18,290 bases of DNA. Origin: Pleurotus ostreatus/Saccharomyces cerevisiae fusant (lineage: Eukaryota > Opisthokonta). Positions 1 through 8,534 of the stretch are shown here, piece after piece (within the stretch, counting starts at the first letter, position 1; the number at the start of each line of letters is the position of its first letter). The notes under the pieces were generated by a model that worked only from the letters and a program-made list of their open reading frames with translations, was not told where the DNA came from and made no database searches. Both the position numbers and the translations under genes were made by a program. The DNA is taken from NCBI GenBank assembly GCA_024196135.1, contig JAMQCK010000651.1, positions 1 to 18,290 on the forward strand. Reading direction: 5' to 3'.

Positions 1-192
1 ACCAGGGCACTTGACGTCCATGAAGTACGAGTTGGGGGAGGGCACAAGACGCTTGAGCTTGTGCTTGCGCTTCTCCTGCTCAGCAGAGGGGTTGAGGAGG
101 TCGACAGCGAGCGTCTACATAGCCAGAGACGGCGATCACATCAGCATCGGTGCAGCGATCGCGTCTCTGCGCGCGGCAGCAGCACTGACCAT
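1..192 (-). CDS. RPS27: 40S ribosomal protein eS27, 5' part
   Basis: Structural protein of the small ribosomal subunit, cytoplasmic. Exon 1 is only the start codon (192-190, context CACCATG). Intron 1 runs 189-115 (75 nt, GTCAGT...GTAG). Exon 2 runs from 114 to the window edge and reads [19 protein letters not shown], then a stretch containing [13 protein letters not shown]. This is the strongly conserved N-terminal half of eS27, about 39 of the usual ~82 residues. CPG carries the first of the four zinc-binding cysteines; the rest of the C4 finger lies outside the window. A start codon split from the body by an intron fits the M-x-L-x-x-DLL N-terminus of the family. An alternative start further upstream is unlikely because the reading frame in the intron does not continue the protein. 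The gene is cut by the window, not broken. Confidence 0.93.
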
Positions 193-1120
193 GGTGGAGG
201 TTTTGGTGGCTGGACGGGGACGGCTGCCTTTTGCTGGGCGTAGCGCTGATGAACGAGCGAGCGAGACCGCCGAAAGATGGGTTGTCGGCCGTGAGAAACC
301 AAAAATTAGAGTTTGGACATTGGAACTCCGACTGGAAATGTGGCGTCGCGTCGCGCGATCGCGTCTGACTCTGGCCAGCTCACGCGAACTCAGACGCGTC
401 TTCCGAGCCCGAAAGGCGTTCACGGGGACGAAGAAGCGTCGCATATGCACCTCATCTGACCAGGATCGATAGATGTGGAGCAATGGGCACACAAACATGA
501 GTGTACAGCAAGGAGGAATTCATTGGCAAAGTCAAAGCATCGATGCGTATAGGAAGTACCAGGAGCGCGTACAAAGATTAGGGAGGGGGATGAAGGCATG
601 TCTGAGCTATGGTTTGACCAAACCGTCAAGGCCACATAGTGGCAACCCTCCGAAGACGGCGGGTACGGCAGGTACAGGAATATAGCGCCGCATCCACGCA
701 GACGACTCGACTCAACACCGAAGTGGAATCGAGCCGCTCTACGCGAACGCTCGTTCTCGTGAGCATCCCGAAGGACGCCTCGCTCCTCCGACCAGAATGC
801 ATAACGCCAGAGTGCCCGAGGGCAGGGCGCTTCCGACGGTCGAGAGGACACTTGAAGAAAGAAGAGAACGTGATCGCGACGAAATTTGAGGGCGCGCGGG
901 AGTCGCACGGTCACATGTGCGCCAAATAGGGGGATGCTCCCAGGGCTCGACGGCAGAGCTGAGTCCTCGCAGTAGACGGCAGTAGTTGCCTTCTGGAAGG
1001 AGAGTCGGGTCGAAAATATGTGCTTAGTTGCCAAAAAGTATGTCTAGCCTACAGGTATATTATTCAAGATGGATAGCAGCCGAAGATCTAGGTGAGTAAA
1101 TAGTTTCCTTCTGAATTTCC
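193..1120. other. Intergenic region upstream of eS27 and downstream of the thioesterase
   Basis: No convincing gene. The left part is the eS27 upstream region. It contains a 12-bp element GCGATCGCGTCT at 355-366 that is repeated exactly at 155-166, inside the first intron of eS27. The right part (about 1040-1120) is AT-richer and probably holds the thioesterase 3' end. Open frames exist on both strands, the longest being 204 codons on the minus strand at 420-1034. None shows a recognisable domain, a plausible splice pattern or a known fungal protein sequence. Confidence 0.6.
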
Positions 1121-2381
1121 CTACAACTTCGCATCCGGACCCCGCACATCCGCACGCACCACACCTTCTTGAGCCGTTATTGCCACCAAAGTTCCATCCC
1201 TAGTGTATAGCTGTCCGTGGGCCACCCCGCGACCCGACGCAGCACGAGACGCAGTCATCTGTAAGGCGATAAATCGGAGTAGGTGAGGGTCAGGGAAGAG
1301 AATACGCACAACGTAAAGTAACCAGTCGCCGCAGTCGAGGGAGTCGCTGTAGTAGTAGATGGAGTGGTCGATGGTAGAGGACATTCCCAGTGCTTGCGCG
1401 CCGGTAGCCATCGCATAGCCCTTCAGTCCCAAAGTCTGAGCGACCGTGCCGATTCTGCGAGGCAATCAGTCGGCAAGTTCTGCGTGGACCAGGCATGAAT
1501 ACGCACAATCTCAAGTCAGAGAGGTAGCCGAGGATGCACTGGACGTTTGCGTGGTTAGCTAATCAAGGGTGGCGGATCCATATGATGCGGACCTTCTGGT
1601 ACGCTGTCTCGTAATCGGGAATATTCCGTGCTTGGAACCAGTATGCGTACTGGGACGATCCGTCTTCCCTCATGATACGCTCCTTCGCGATCTTTATGGC
1701 AATCGGGCTATGCTCGCGCTCCTGCAGGACGTTCAGGCATGCAGGACGCAGGGTCTCTGCCATCTACCCACCACTGCCAGATCGCTCAGATACGCCCTCG
1801 CCTTCGCATTCAAGCCCGGGTCATTCGCCCTCTGGCGATAGCGCTCCTCTTCAAGCACACATTGCTCAGGCGGTGGGACCTCCGGCATGGTCCACTGGTA
1901 CTGCGGCTGCCACGGCTCGGGCTTCTGGAATGAGCACATCATGACGAAGACGATGTGTCCCTTCTGCGAGGCCTTCACGACGCGGGTGACATAGGAGCGG
2001 CCTTGCCGGACGCGCTCGACGGTATAAAGAACGGGGGTAGCGGGGGAGGCGCTGGTGAGGAAGTAGCACTGGATGGGGGGTTATATGTGAGGGTGGAACA
2101 GGATGAGGAACGGGTGCACTCAACGTGTAGGGAGTGTAGGCCAAAGGTAGGATCGACAGAGTTTGTGGCAGACACAAGAGCCTGGGAGATGACCTGACTG
2201 CTTGTAGGTGAGACTTGGGAAGTAGAAGCGCAACAGAAGGTACGCACCCGCCGAAGACACCGCGCGCATACGCAGGCATCCATAGGGACTTTGAGCGGTA
2301 CAGGTTCACATCAATCTGTTCCACCTCCAGTGCAGTCGAAATGAGCTCATGCTCGACCTCCTTGATGGGTGCGGTCGTCAT
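1121..2381 (-). CDS. Peroxisomal acyl-CoA thioesterase (TesB/ACOT8/Tes1 type)
   Basis: Hydrolyses acyl-CoA to free fatty acid and CoA, in peroxisomal beta-oxidation. Seven exons: 2381-2248, 2197-2125, 2068-1775, 1721-1593, 1538-1507, 1454-1310, 1258-1121. These give 314 aa, close to the family norm. The protein is a double hotdog. Exon 1 carries the GGxxxxQAL-type N-terminal entry; the middle has VERVRQGRSYVTRVVKA. The catalytic triad known from E. coli TesB (Asp204, Thr228, Gln278) is matched by Asp218 in GYLSDLRL, Thr248 in STIDHS and Gln299 in TAQEGV. The last three residues, AKL, are a type 1 peroxisomal targeting signal. All introns are 50-56 nt GT-AG. The intron 1309-1259 is 51 nt without a stop, so its retention would insert 17 residues. 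A TATA-like ATATAT lies about 65 bp upstream of the ATG. Confidence 0.92.
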
Positions 2382-2445
2382 CGTCGCGAGTATGTGCGGG
2401 CTAGTAGGTGAAGGGGGCAAGCGAAGGGCTAGTGATGTGCGTGCG

Positions 2446-2451
2446 ATATAT
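2446..2451 (-). promoter_or_regulatory. TATA-like element of the thioesterase gene
   Basis: ATATAT about 65 bp upstream of the thioesterase ATG at 2381, reading CATATATCGC on the minus strand and followed by a pyrimidine-rich leader. Position and composition suit a core promoter, but the match is short. Confidence 0.35.
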
Positions 2452-2521
2452 GGGCAAGGGGATAGGTCGAGGTTATGAGAGCATTTGAGCAACAGCCGAC
2501 GACGCGCGCGCGACGACCGGC

Positions 2522-2549
2522 TAACCGGAGCGCGTCCGCGTTCCGGTTA
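2522..2549. repeat. Short perfect inverted repeat, 8-bp arms
   Basis: TAACCGGA (2522-2529) and TCCGGTTA (2542-2549) are perfect reverse complements around a 12-nt GC-rich spacer. The spacer contains CGCG-TC-CGCG, so a nested second hairpin is possible. It lies about 140 bp upstream of the thioesterase ATG and could be a protein-binding palindrome or a transcript hairpin. No function is shown. Confidence 0.5.
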
Positions 2550-2877
2550 AGGCCTCGGTGATGGTGGGGGTTCCGAGGAGAAGAAGCGCGTGATTTCTGG
2601 CTTCATCAGGCAAGGCACGTGGAAGTTGAACAATGCGCGCATCGACAAGTCGTGCTATACGGTCGACCCTCTTGAGATGAGCGAAAGCCGTCCAGCACCA
2701 GGTTTTGAGATGTTCGTTGCTGAGCATCTGATTCTCCAGCCACATGAAAAGGCATGCTGAACTAACATACGCCAAGTAACACTGATGCATTGCAGGACGG
2801 CCCAGCAGGTAAGCCAGCGGGTACGCCAAGAGGCGGCTAGAACATGACAAGGAAGATGCAGTAGCACAATAACGCTA

Positions 2878-3684
2878 TCAAGCGCCACCACTGAGCTCGA
2901 TTTCCCTCGTTGTTAATCGCTCTATTTCCGCCTCGAGCGCGACGTTAGCCATTTCGATTTGCAGTACGCTCGAGATCAGCTCGACGTAGCGATGCTCCAA
3001 GGATGTGATCTGCTCCCCGAGCTTGGTCTGTAAGAGACGGTGAGTTCGTGATACGCAGAACGCGCAGAAGAGAACGTGCCTGTGTGTTCTTGCGCTCGCG
3101 ATTCACATCTGTGATCTGCTCCTTCAACTCTTCCAAAGCCTTCTCAGCGTTTTTTGCCGTAGTCTCAAGGAGGTAGTTGTGTATTCTCCATGCGTTTGCG
3201 CCGTACGTCTGCAACAGGGAAACGTTTGTTTGCCTACGGATAAATGAGCGCGTCGATCAAGAGGAAGGGTCAAGCAGACGAACCGTGTTCGTTGGTGTTC
3301 AAGTTGTGCATGAGCGTTGTCAAGGGCCTTCTTCCACTCCTCGTCGGTAGCAGGCATGGATGTTGGCGCGGGAAGCTGATAACGGAGTGTGTCGAGGGAG
3401 GGGAACGGTTTATGGGATTCTATGCGCGTAAGCTCTGCCTTCAGCAAGGGCTTTCCCTGTGATATAGTGTGAGTAGACTATATGAATGCGAGTGGTACAA
3501 GACACACCTTGAATAGTTCGAACTCTGGCGGAACTTTGGGATGGATAACATCCCTCCTGCCCATTTCTTTTGCGATCTCGGAGTCGACCTTGTCCCGCAG
3601 CTCTGGCAAGGTCTCCAAGTCCTTGTCAAAGTATGGCAGCGAGTCAAAGATCTCATATGCGTAAGGAGTCGTAGAGGTAGCCAT
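2878..3684 (-). CDS. Pre-mRNA-splicing factor SPF27 (BCAS2/Cwf7 family)
   Basis: Core subunit of the Prp19/NineTeen complex, acting in the nucleus in spliceosome activation. Four exons: 3684-3508, 3456-3284, 3233-3080, 3027-2878, giving 217 aa (human BCAS2 is 225). Family landmarks in order: an N-terminal YEIFDSLPYFDKD segment; a central DEEWKKALDNAHAQLEHQ helix; LLQTYGANAWRIHNYLLE, matching the family's LMQKYGxNAWK block; then a long coiled coil with ITDVNRERKNTQTKLGEQI. Exon 3 must begin at 3233, because that restores the conserved N-x-x-LLQ before TYG. The third intron (3079-3028, 52 nt) starts with GC, not GT: CAG|GCACGT...TTACAG. No in-frame GT donor would join the same two exons. The start is 94 bp from the divergent Mtc1-like ATG. 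Confidence 0.88.
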
Positions 3685-3778
3685 GGCGCAAAGTCGTGTC
3701 GCGTCTTGTGAGCGTCGAGAGCAAGTAGAGAACAATGCAGCACAGCCACATCACATACGCACTTCTTCCCCAGCCGCG
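3685..3778. promoter_or_regulatory. 94-bp bidirectional promoter between SPF27 and the Mtc1-like gene
   Basis: The start codons of two divergent genes are separated by only 94 bp, which must hold both 5' UTRs and the shared promoter, or parts of these must lie in the neighbouring coding regions. There is no obvious TATA box. The right half is a C/A-rich, TC-containing leader typical of a fungal transcription start region. Confidence 0.6.
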
Positions 3779-5315
3779 ATGACGACCAAATCTAAGTCCA
3801 AGCAGGAGGAGGCCCTCGCGTTCCTCGACGACCTCGACAACATTGCACCTCCTCCTCCCGAGGCATCTACCGGCGCTGGCGCCCCTCCCGCGGCGGCTGC
3901 CCCCAAGCCTGGCGAGGGCGAGGCGGAGTTCTTGGCGTTCATCGACGAGATCACGCAGAAGAGCGCGGAGCCGGTGCCGCAGGTGAAGACGCGCAGTCCC
4001 GCCGCGACGCTCTCGAGGAGTGGGACGCCTACCGTGCGCAAGAGCACCGAGCGCTTCAAGCTTAGCTCGCAGGGGCGCGCGACACCCCCCGCGCCCGCAG
4101 CGGCGGCCTCGGAGAAGTCTTCTGGATCCTCTGAGCCTCAGGAGGCCCCACAAGCTGAAGGGGGGAGTGGTGGTGGGTGGGGCTGGGGCTCGTGGAATAC
4201 TGGCTCTGTATGGAACGCGGTACAGCAAGCACGCCAGGTCGTCGAGGAGCAGGCGAAGAACCTGCCTCAGAACGAGCAGGCGCGCAAGTGGGGTGAGGGT
4301 GTCATTGCGTACGCGAATAAGGCAAACCTCCCCGTCGATATCAACAAACTTGGTGCGTTAACTCTTCCAAGATGATAGATCGTGGATGCTGATGATCTTG
4401 GAGGTGCTATAGGTGCCGACTTCAAGCGTGTTGGCCTGTCTACCCTCACCGACATCCTGAACGTCGTCGCCCCTCCCATCTCTGAGCACGAAGTAATCCG
4501 CGTCTGGCTCAGCCATGACCTGCGAGGCTACGATGGCATACAAAGTCTGGTCTACCGTGCTCTCATCAGGGTATGACGGCTTTTAGTCCTCTGTAACCGC
4601 AGCTGACTGTCTCAGATACTCGAGCAAGTCGAGGGCGGCGACCTCATCGTCAACAGTGGCAAGGAGATACGCCCGAAGGAACCATCACCAGACGAAGAAG
4701 GCGTGCGCGATCTCGCTGTGGTCGACGGTTACGAGACCGCACTGAAGCTCTCTCAAGTGGGTTCTAATCTTCCGCGTACATCAGGACATGATTGACCCGC
4801 CATTGCAGGCAAACCTCGAAGAACTAATCAAGCTCTCCGCTTCGCACGAGAAGAAGACTACGCAATCCAACATCACCGTCCCGCTAACCTACTCCGATGT
4901 CTACCTCCGCATCCAAGCCTACACGGCAACGCGCCATCTCCCTACGCAAATCGTTGACCCCGACTCCCAAGCGACTACGCCCTCCGCTCCGCCTGTTCAC
5001 CAAGACATCCACTTCCTGCTCTACCTCTCGGACCCCAGCCACTCGCTCACGCACACGACCGTCACGCAGGCCGTCCCCGCGGACTGGATCGACCTCTGGA
5101 ACGGGAACGCGGAGAAGTATGAGTGGGTGGAGGACTTGATGGCAGAGGCGCTCCGTATTGGTGTCGAGGTCCTTGGGCAGGGCTATGTCGTGGAGCGCAT
5201 GGGCTGGACGGAGCAGAACAACCTCAAGGTGCCGGAGGAGGGACATGGACAGCAGCGGGTGTCGAGCGAGATGTCTGAGGATGCGGTCAAGGTGGATAAG
5301 GAGGACGCTGCATGA
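3779..5315 (+). CDS. Mtc1-like protein (DUF5427 family)
   Basis: Resembles fungal Mtc1 (maintenance of telomere capping 1), a poorly understood cytoplasmic or COPI-associated protein. Four exons: 3779-4352, 4413-4570, 4616-4756, 4809-5315, giving 459 aa. The N-terminus has the family opening, KSKQEEALAFLDDLD, then a second EFLAFIDEI acidic motif. A Pro/Ala/Ser-rich linker follows (about residues 35-150), then GGWGWGSWNTGSVWNAVQQA, an amphipathic Trp-rich segment. The conserved C-terminal part holds LTDILNVVAPPISEHEVI, LSHDLRGYDGIQSLVYRAL, LEQVEGGDLIV, YSDVYLRIQAY and a final EWVEDLMAEAL helix with VERMGW. A charged tail of about 40 residues ends the protein. The intron at 4571-4615 is only 45 nt. 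The family match is from memory of motif order, and the telomere name reflects a yeast genetic screen, not a known mechanism. Confidence 0.82.
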
Positions 5316-5727
5316 ACATTGAGATACCCGGACGACCTGTGGAAATTCTGTACAACAACGCGCTATAATCGTCATGACTGAACGTCTCTCATTGCTGCAC
5401 CTTCGCCTGCTTGAGTCGTCTCTGAATACCACCTCGAATTGTCTATCCCGTCGTGGGTTGTCATCACGAAGGCGGCTAGGACGTCAACGAAAAGGCAGAC
5501 GACCTTGGCAGTGAGCCCGTAGACTACATGTGTGCGACCGTCTCGCAAATGTTTCTCATTGACGCGTCTTCTCGAGCCTCAAACGTGCAGCAGTGGATAA
5601 TGTCTTCAAAGATGGTATATTACAGAAGCCCCCGATTGTCCAAAGCTCAATAAGTTATGGTACATGTGCGAGTCGAAAGCATTAGCGTTAGGCTATTGAT
5701 ACGGGAGGCGTGAATTGAGTGAGCTGT
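5316..5727. other. Intergenic region between convergent 3' ends
   Basis: 412 bp between the Mtc1-like stop and the COX8-type stop, which face each other. It is AT-richer than the flanking genes and has no frame or motif I can support. It presumably holds the two polyadenylation regions. Confidence 0.6.
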
Positions 5728-6099
5728 TCAACCAGAGGCGTTCTTAAAGCCGCCGGGCTTGTACCTGTGACGCCGGTAAGTATTCTGTGATTAGGAAGGG
5801 ACAGAAGCGGACATACCAAGTCCAAGCCCATGCGATGGTGGGGAGGCCAACGAGGCCGAGGCCGAGGAAGGAGACCAGGGTGGTAGCGAACACCTTCTTG
5901 TTCTTGAACGAGAAAGGCACAGTGCGCTGAAAAGGAAGAAGGAGGATGAGCTTCTGCTTCTTGAAAGGCTAAAGCGAAGGTTACTCACCAAGCTCTCCTC
6001 GCTGTACGTAGGACCCGTCGGGTGGCCACCCATGAGAGTGCGGCGCTGGATGGCGCGGAAGGCAGGGCGCACGGCCTGGCGAGACATTTGAGGGATCAT
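5728..6099 (-). CDS. Cytochrome c oxidase subunit VIIc (yeast Cox8 type)
   Basis: Small single-pass subunit of mitochondrial complex IV, inner membrane. Three exons: 6099-5989, 5926-5817, 5764-5728, giving 85 aa, about the size of fungal precursors. Residues 1-25 form an Arg-rich, acid-free presequence (SRQAVRPAFRAIQRR) typical of mitochondrial import. Next come the matrix-side segment and the family's LPF/VPFxxKN-like motif, seen here as TVPFSFKNKK (residues 39-48). One transmembrane helix spans about residues 50-73 (TTLVSFLGLGLVGLPTIAWAW), and the tail is short and polar (KPGGFKNASG). The last acceptor must be at 5765. Using the nearer CACAG at about 5786 would create a stop at once. A second in-frame ATG four codons downstream is also possible as start. 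A canonical TATA box lies about 100 bp upstream. Confidence 0.82.
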
Positions 6100-6196
6100 C
6101 TCGAAGTGTGTGTGTAGGGTGAGATCGAGAGAGGACTCTTGAGTGGGAGGAGGAGTAGCTGTTCGCTGGATGAGGAATAACGGAGAGGATGTTAAC

Positions 6197-6204
6197 CTTT
6201 TATA
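6197..6204 (-). promoter_or_regulatory. TATA box of the COX8-type gene
   Basis: TATAAAAG on the minus strand, about 100 bp upstream of the ATG at 6099, leaving room for a start site and a leader of roughly 60-70 nt. This is the best TATA match in the window. Confidence 0.6.
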
Positions 6205-6343
6205 TGAGCTAGCATCTCCGCACGCGGTCTGGAACGGCAAGAAGCGCCTGGCCAGAGCCGATAATGAATGGTCTTTGATTGAGCGGGAGGGGCCGTGGAG
6301 TTTTTTGTAAAACATCGACGACCCCCGGTCTAGCTTGCTGGCT

Positions 6344-6369
6344 GGGCGGGCCCAGCGTACCGCCCGCCC
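6344..6369. repeat. GC-box inverted repeat in the divergent promoter
   Basis: GGGCGGGC (6344-6351) and GCCCGCCC (6362-6369) are perfect reverse complements with a 10-nt spacer. Each arm is a GC-box-like sequence. It could be a paired binding site for a zinc-finger factor shared by the two divergent genes, or just a stable hairpin. Confidence 0.45.
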
Positions 6370-6828
6370 CGCATTTTGTTCGTAGGGTTTGCGGTGACTT
6401 GGGCAGCCAAGGGGAGAGCCGGAGAGCAGAAAATCGCTCCAAAACCACCGCAGGAGGGCGCTTGTGACCGATGGACGGCGGGAAGAGTCAGGTCAGGGTG
6501 GGTTCAGGTGGACGTCTGGGGCAGTCTGGACCGCGTCAGCAGATTTGTAGCAGTGGTTCAGCTGACGATGTGGCGACCTATGATAGAGGGCATGTTACTC
6601 ATGACACAGATAGCCAGTGAGAAAGCAGGCATTCAGCGAATCAGCAGTGCTTCACGAAGCCCCTTCGCCGTTATCGTCGTTGAGTACCACAGGAGTCGAA
6701 CCGAAGCGTGATCACGGAAATTGCCGAGCCAAAGGGGCGATGTCCGAATCAGGCAGCCCTTGTGGTTCATCTTCCTCCGTCCCGCGTGGCATTGATCTCC
6801 AGATCTTGAGCTTGACTTTCGAAGAACA

Positions 6829-8371
6829 ATGGTGAGGAGCCAGCGATGATCTTGCAGATATATTCCTGACCCTCGCAGGCCGCGCCAACACGAACATCTG
6901 AGGGGGCTGTCGTCATCAACTACAGTGACCTTGTCTCCTCGCCGTTATCTCTGACGCAGGCCATTGGTACGCTTACAGTCAATAGACTCCATAAATATGT
7001 GAGAGGTGAAACTTACGCGATGATATAGAGGAAGCGTTTGGCTCGGATCCCAAGAGCCTGGGGCTGATCGTCGTTCGGGGTCTTCCGCAGGAGTATACCA
7101 GAAAACGCGAACGGCTGCTGAAGCTTGCCCATAAATTCGCCAAGCTGGATGAAGAGCGCCGCGAGAAGTATACTGATGCTGCAAGCAGCTATAGGTTTGT
7201 TCAGTGAACCATGAACCGTCGACACACTTAGACTGACTCTGCTTGCAGCTTTGGCTGGTCGCACGGCAAGGTGAGATCTCCTTTGTAGATAAGAAACCTA
7301 TCGCTGATTTATTCGGAGGAAATTATGAACGGGAAGCCAGGTACTTGATCAAGTACTGTACCCTGTTGAGCTCGGCATGACACCCATAAAGATGTTCTCA
7401 AGGGATCCTACTATGCGAACCCAATTATCGACACGCCTGACGTCTCAGATGAGGATAGGAAGGCTTACCCAGAGTACCATGGATCCAACATATGTTTGTA
7501 CACCATTCTCTTTCTAGCTAAAATGCTCAACGCTTCCTTGCAGGGCCCGCCGCCAACGAGAAAGGCGTTGAGGGCTTCGAGGAAGCATTTAAAGACCTGG
7601 GCAGGTACGGACATGCTCGTTACACAGGTCGGTAAGTTGAGCTCACATGCCTACCCTTCAGATTCATCTTCAATGTTGGATGCGAGCTGGCTGCCGCTTG
7701 CCAGCCATTCGGTAAGTTGGGCTGTCATCCTTTAAGGCGGCCACTCAAAGCAATTGACTCCTATAGCGCTCTCGCACCTGAACAACTCCGACATGTCGCT
7801 GCCGAAGCTCATCAGCACCTCGCAAACAACGAAGGCACGGCTGCTGCATTATTTCCCGCCCTCGCCTGACGCCGTCCCCGCGGAGGACGAAGCTATCGAC
7901 AGCTACTGTGGCATGCACCTGGACCACTCACTGCTGACCGGTCTGTGCTCGGTCAGTTTCCCTATCCACCGGTTTTCCGAGCAAAGCACTTACATGCATC
8001 GACAGGCCATGTACCTCGCCGAAGACCCCACGACAGGCGAAGTCACGGTGACCTCCTCGCCCTCGCCCGACTCAGGCCTTTACATCCGTACCCGCGGCGG
8101 CGACCTCACCAAGGTCGCCATCCCCTCCGACTGCCTGGCCTTCCAAACCGGCGAAGCTCTCGAGGTCGCCACAGGCAAGAAACTGCGCGCCACCCCGCAC
8201 TGCGTGCGCGTCGGCCATGTCCCCTCCACGCCCAACGGGCCGAAGATCTCACGCGAGACGTTCGCTTTGTTCATGCAGCCGAACGTCAACGAGCAGCTCT
8301 CGCCCACGCAGAACTTCGGGCAGTTCAGCAAGGCCGTGTTCAGCGAGCACTACGAGGGTGCGACGATGTAG
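6829..8371 (+). CDS. Fe(II)/2-oxoglutarate-dependent oxygenase, isopenicillin N synthase-like
   Basis: Predicted non-heme iron dioxygenase; substrate unknown. Ten exons: 6829-6831 (ATG only), 6879-6966, 7029-7194, 7249-7270, 7319-7340, 7392-7493, 7544-7604, 7662-7711, 7767-7951, 8006-8371, giving 354 aa. The frame closes exactly, and the joins restore family motifs such as SFGWSHGKEIMNGKPD and GSNIWPAANEKGVEGFEE. The double-stranded beta-helix carries the iron ligands His222 and Asp224 (HLDHS) and His298 (TPHCVRVG), and Arg316 (SRETFALF) to bind 2-oxoglutarate. It belongs to a fungal 'clavaminate synthase-like' group often found as single genes, and nothing here suggests a biosynthetic cluster. 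The ATG-only first exon is the least certain part. The acceptor at 7391 (ATAAAG) is weak. The intron 7952-8005 is 54 nt with no stop, so retention would insert 18 residues just after the iron-binding loop. Confidence 0.86.
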
Positions 8372-8534
8372 GGTCGGAGGAAGGAAAACGGGAAGCTAGA
8401 CACGGATAATATTACTTCTATGTGCAAGGTCTAGGATAGATAGGGTGCTGTAGATGGGGGAATATAGGATACACATATACACAAGTCAGACAAGCAAGCA
8501 AGAGTAGTACAGCTACAGTCATGAAGGAGGGATA
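8372..8534. other. Convergent 3' ends of oxygenase and sterol glucosyltransferase
   Basis: 163 bp between two facing stop codons. It is AT-rich with TATACACA-like stretches suitable for polyadenylation on both strands. No gene is seen. Confidence 0.55.

Larger units (their letters stand above)
2382..2877. other. Intergenic region between thioesterase promoter and SPF27 3' end
   Basis: Holds the thioesterase promoter on its left, a (GC)n-like run near 2500-2515, the inverted repeat at 2522-2549 and the SPF27 3' flank on its right. A 109-codon minus-strand open frame (2850-2521) is the only candidate coding stretch. Its start codon sits 28 bp past the SPF27 stop, it has no recognisable domain, and it ends within the inverted repeat. 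I do not call it a gene. Confidence 0.5.
6100..6828. other. Divergent intergenic region, COX8-type gene and 2OG oxygenase
   Basis: 729 bp between divergent start codons. It holds the COX8-side TATA box, a GC-rich inverted repeat at 6344-6369 and no supported gene. Open frames at 6376-6711 and 6617-6835 look like chance frames. The second runs into the oxygenase start codon but in another frame. Confidence 0.55.

Noticed and set aside
420..1034. 204-codon open frame on the minus strand between eS27 and the thioesterase
   Set aside because: No domain, no family resemblance, mixed codon use and overlapping open frames on the other strand; best explained as a chance frame in GC-rich DNA.
2521..2850. 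109-codon minus-strand open frame downstream of SPF27
   Set aside because: Begins 28 bp after the SPF27 stop, has no recognisable domain and ends inside an inverted repeat. Partly protein-like in its second half, but not enough to call a gene.
3234..3283. SPF27 exon 3 starting at the TTGCAG near 3211
   Set aside because: That acceptor gives the wrong phase and drops the conserved N-x-x-LLQ before TYGANAW; the GTAG acceptor at 3234 restores both.
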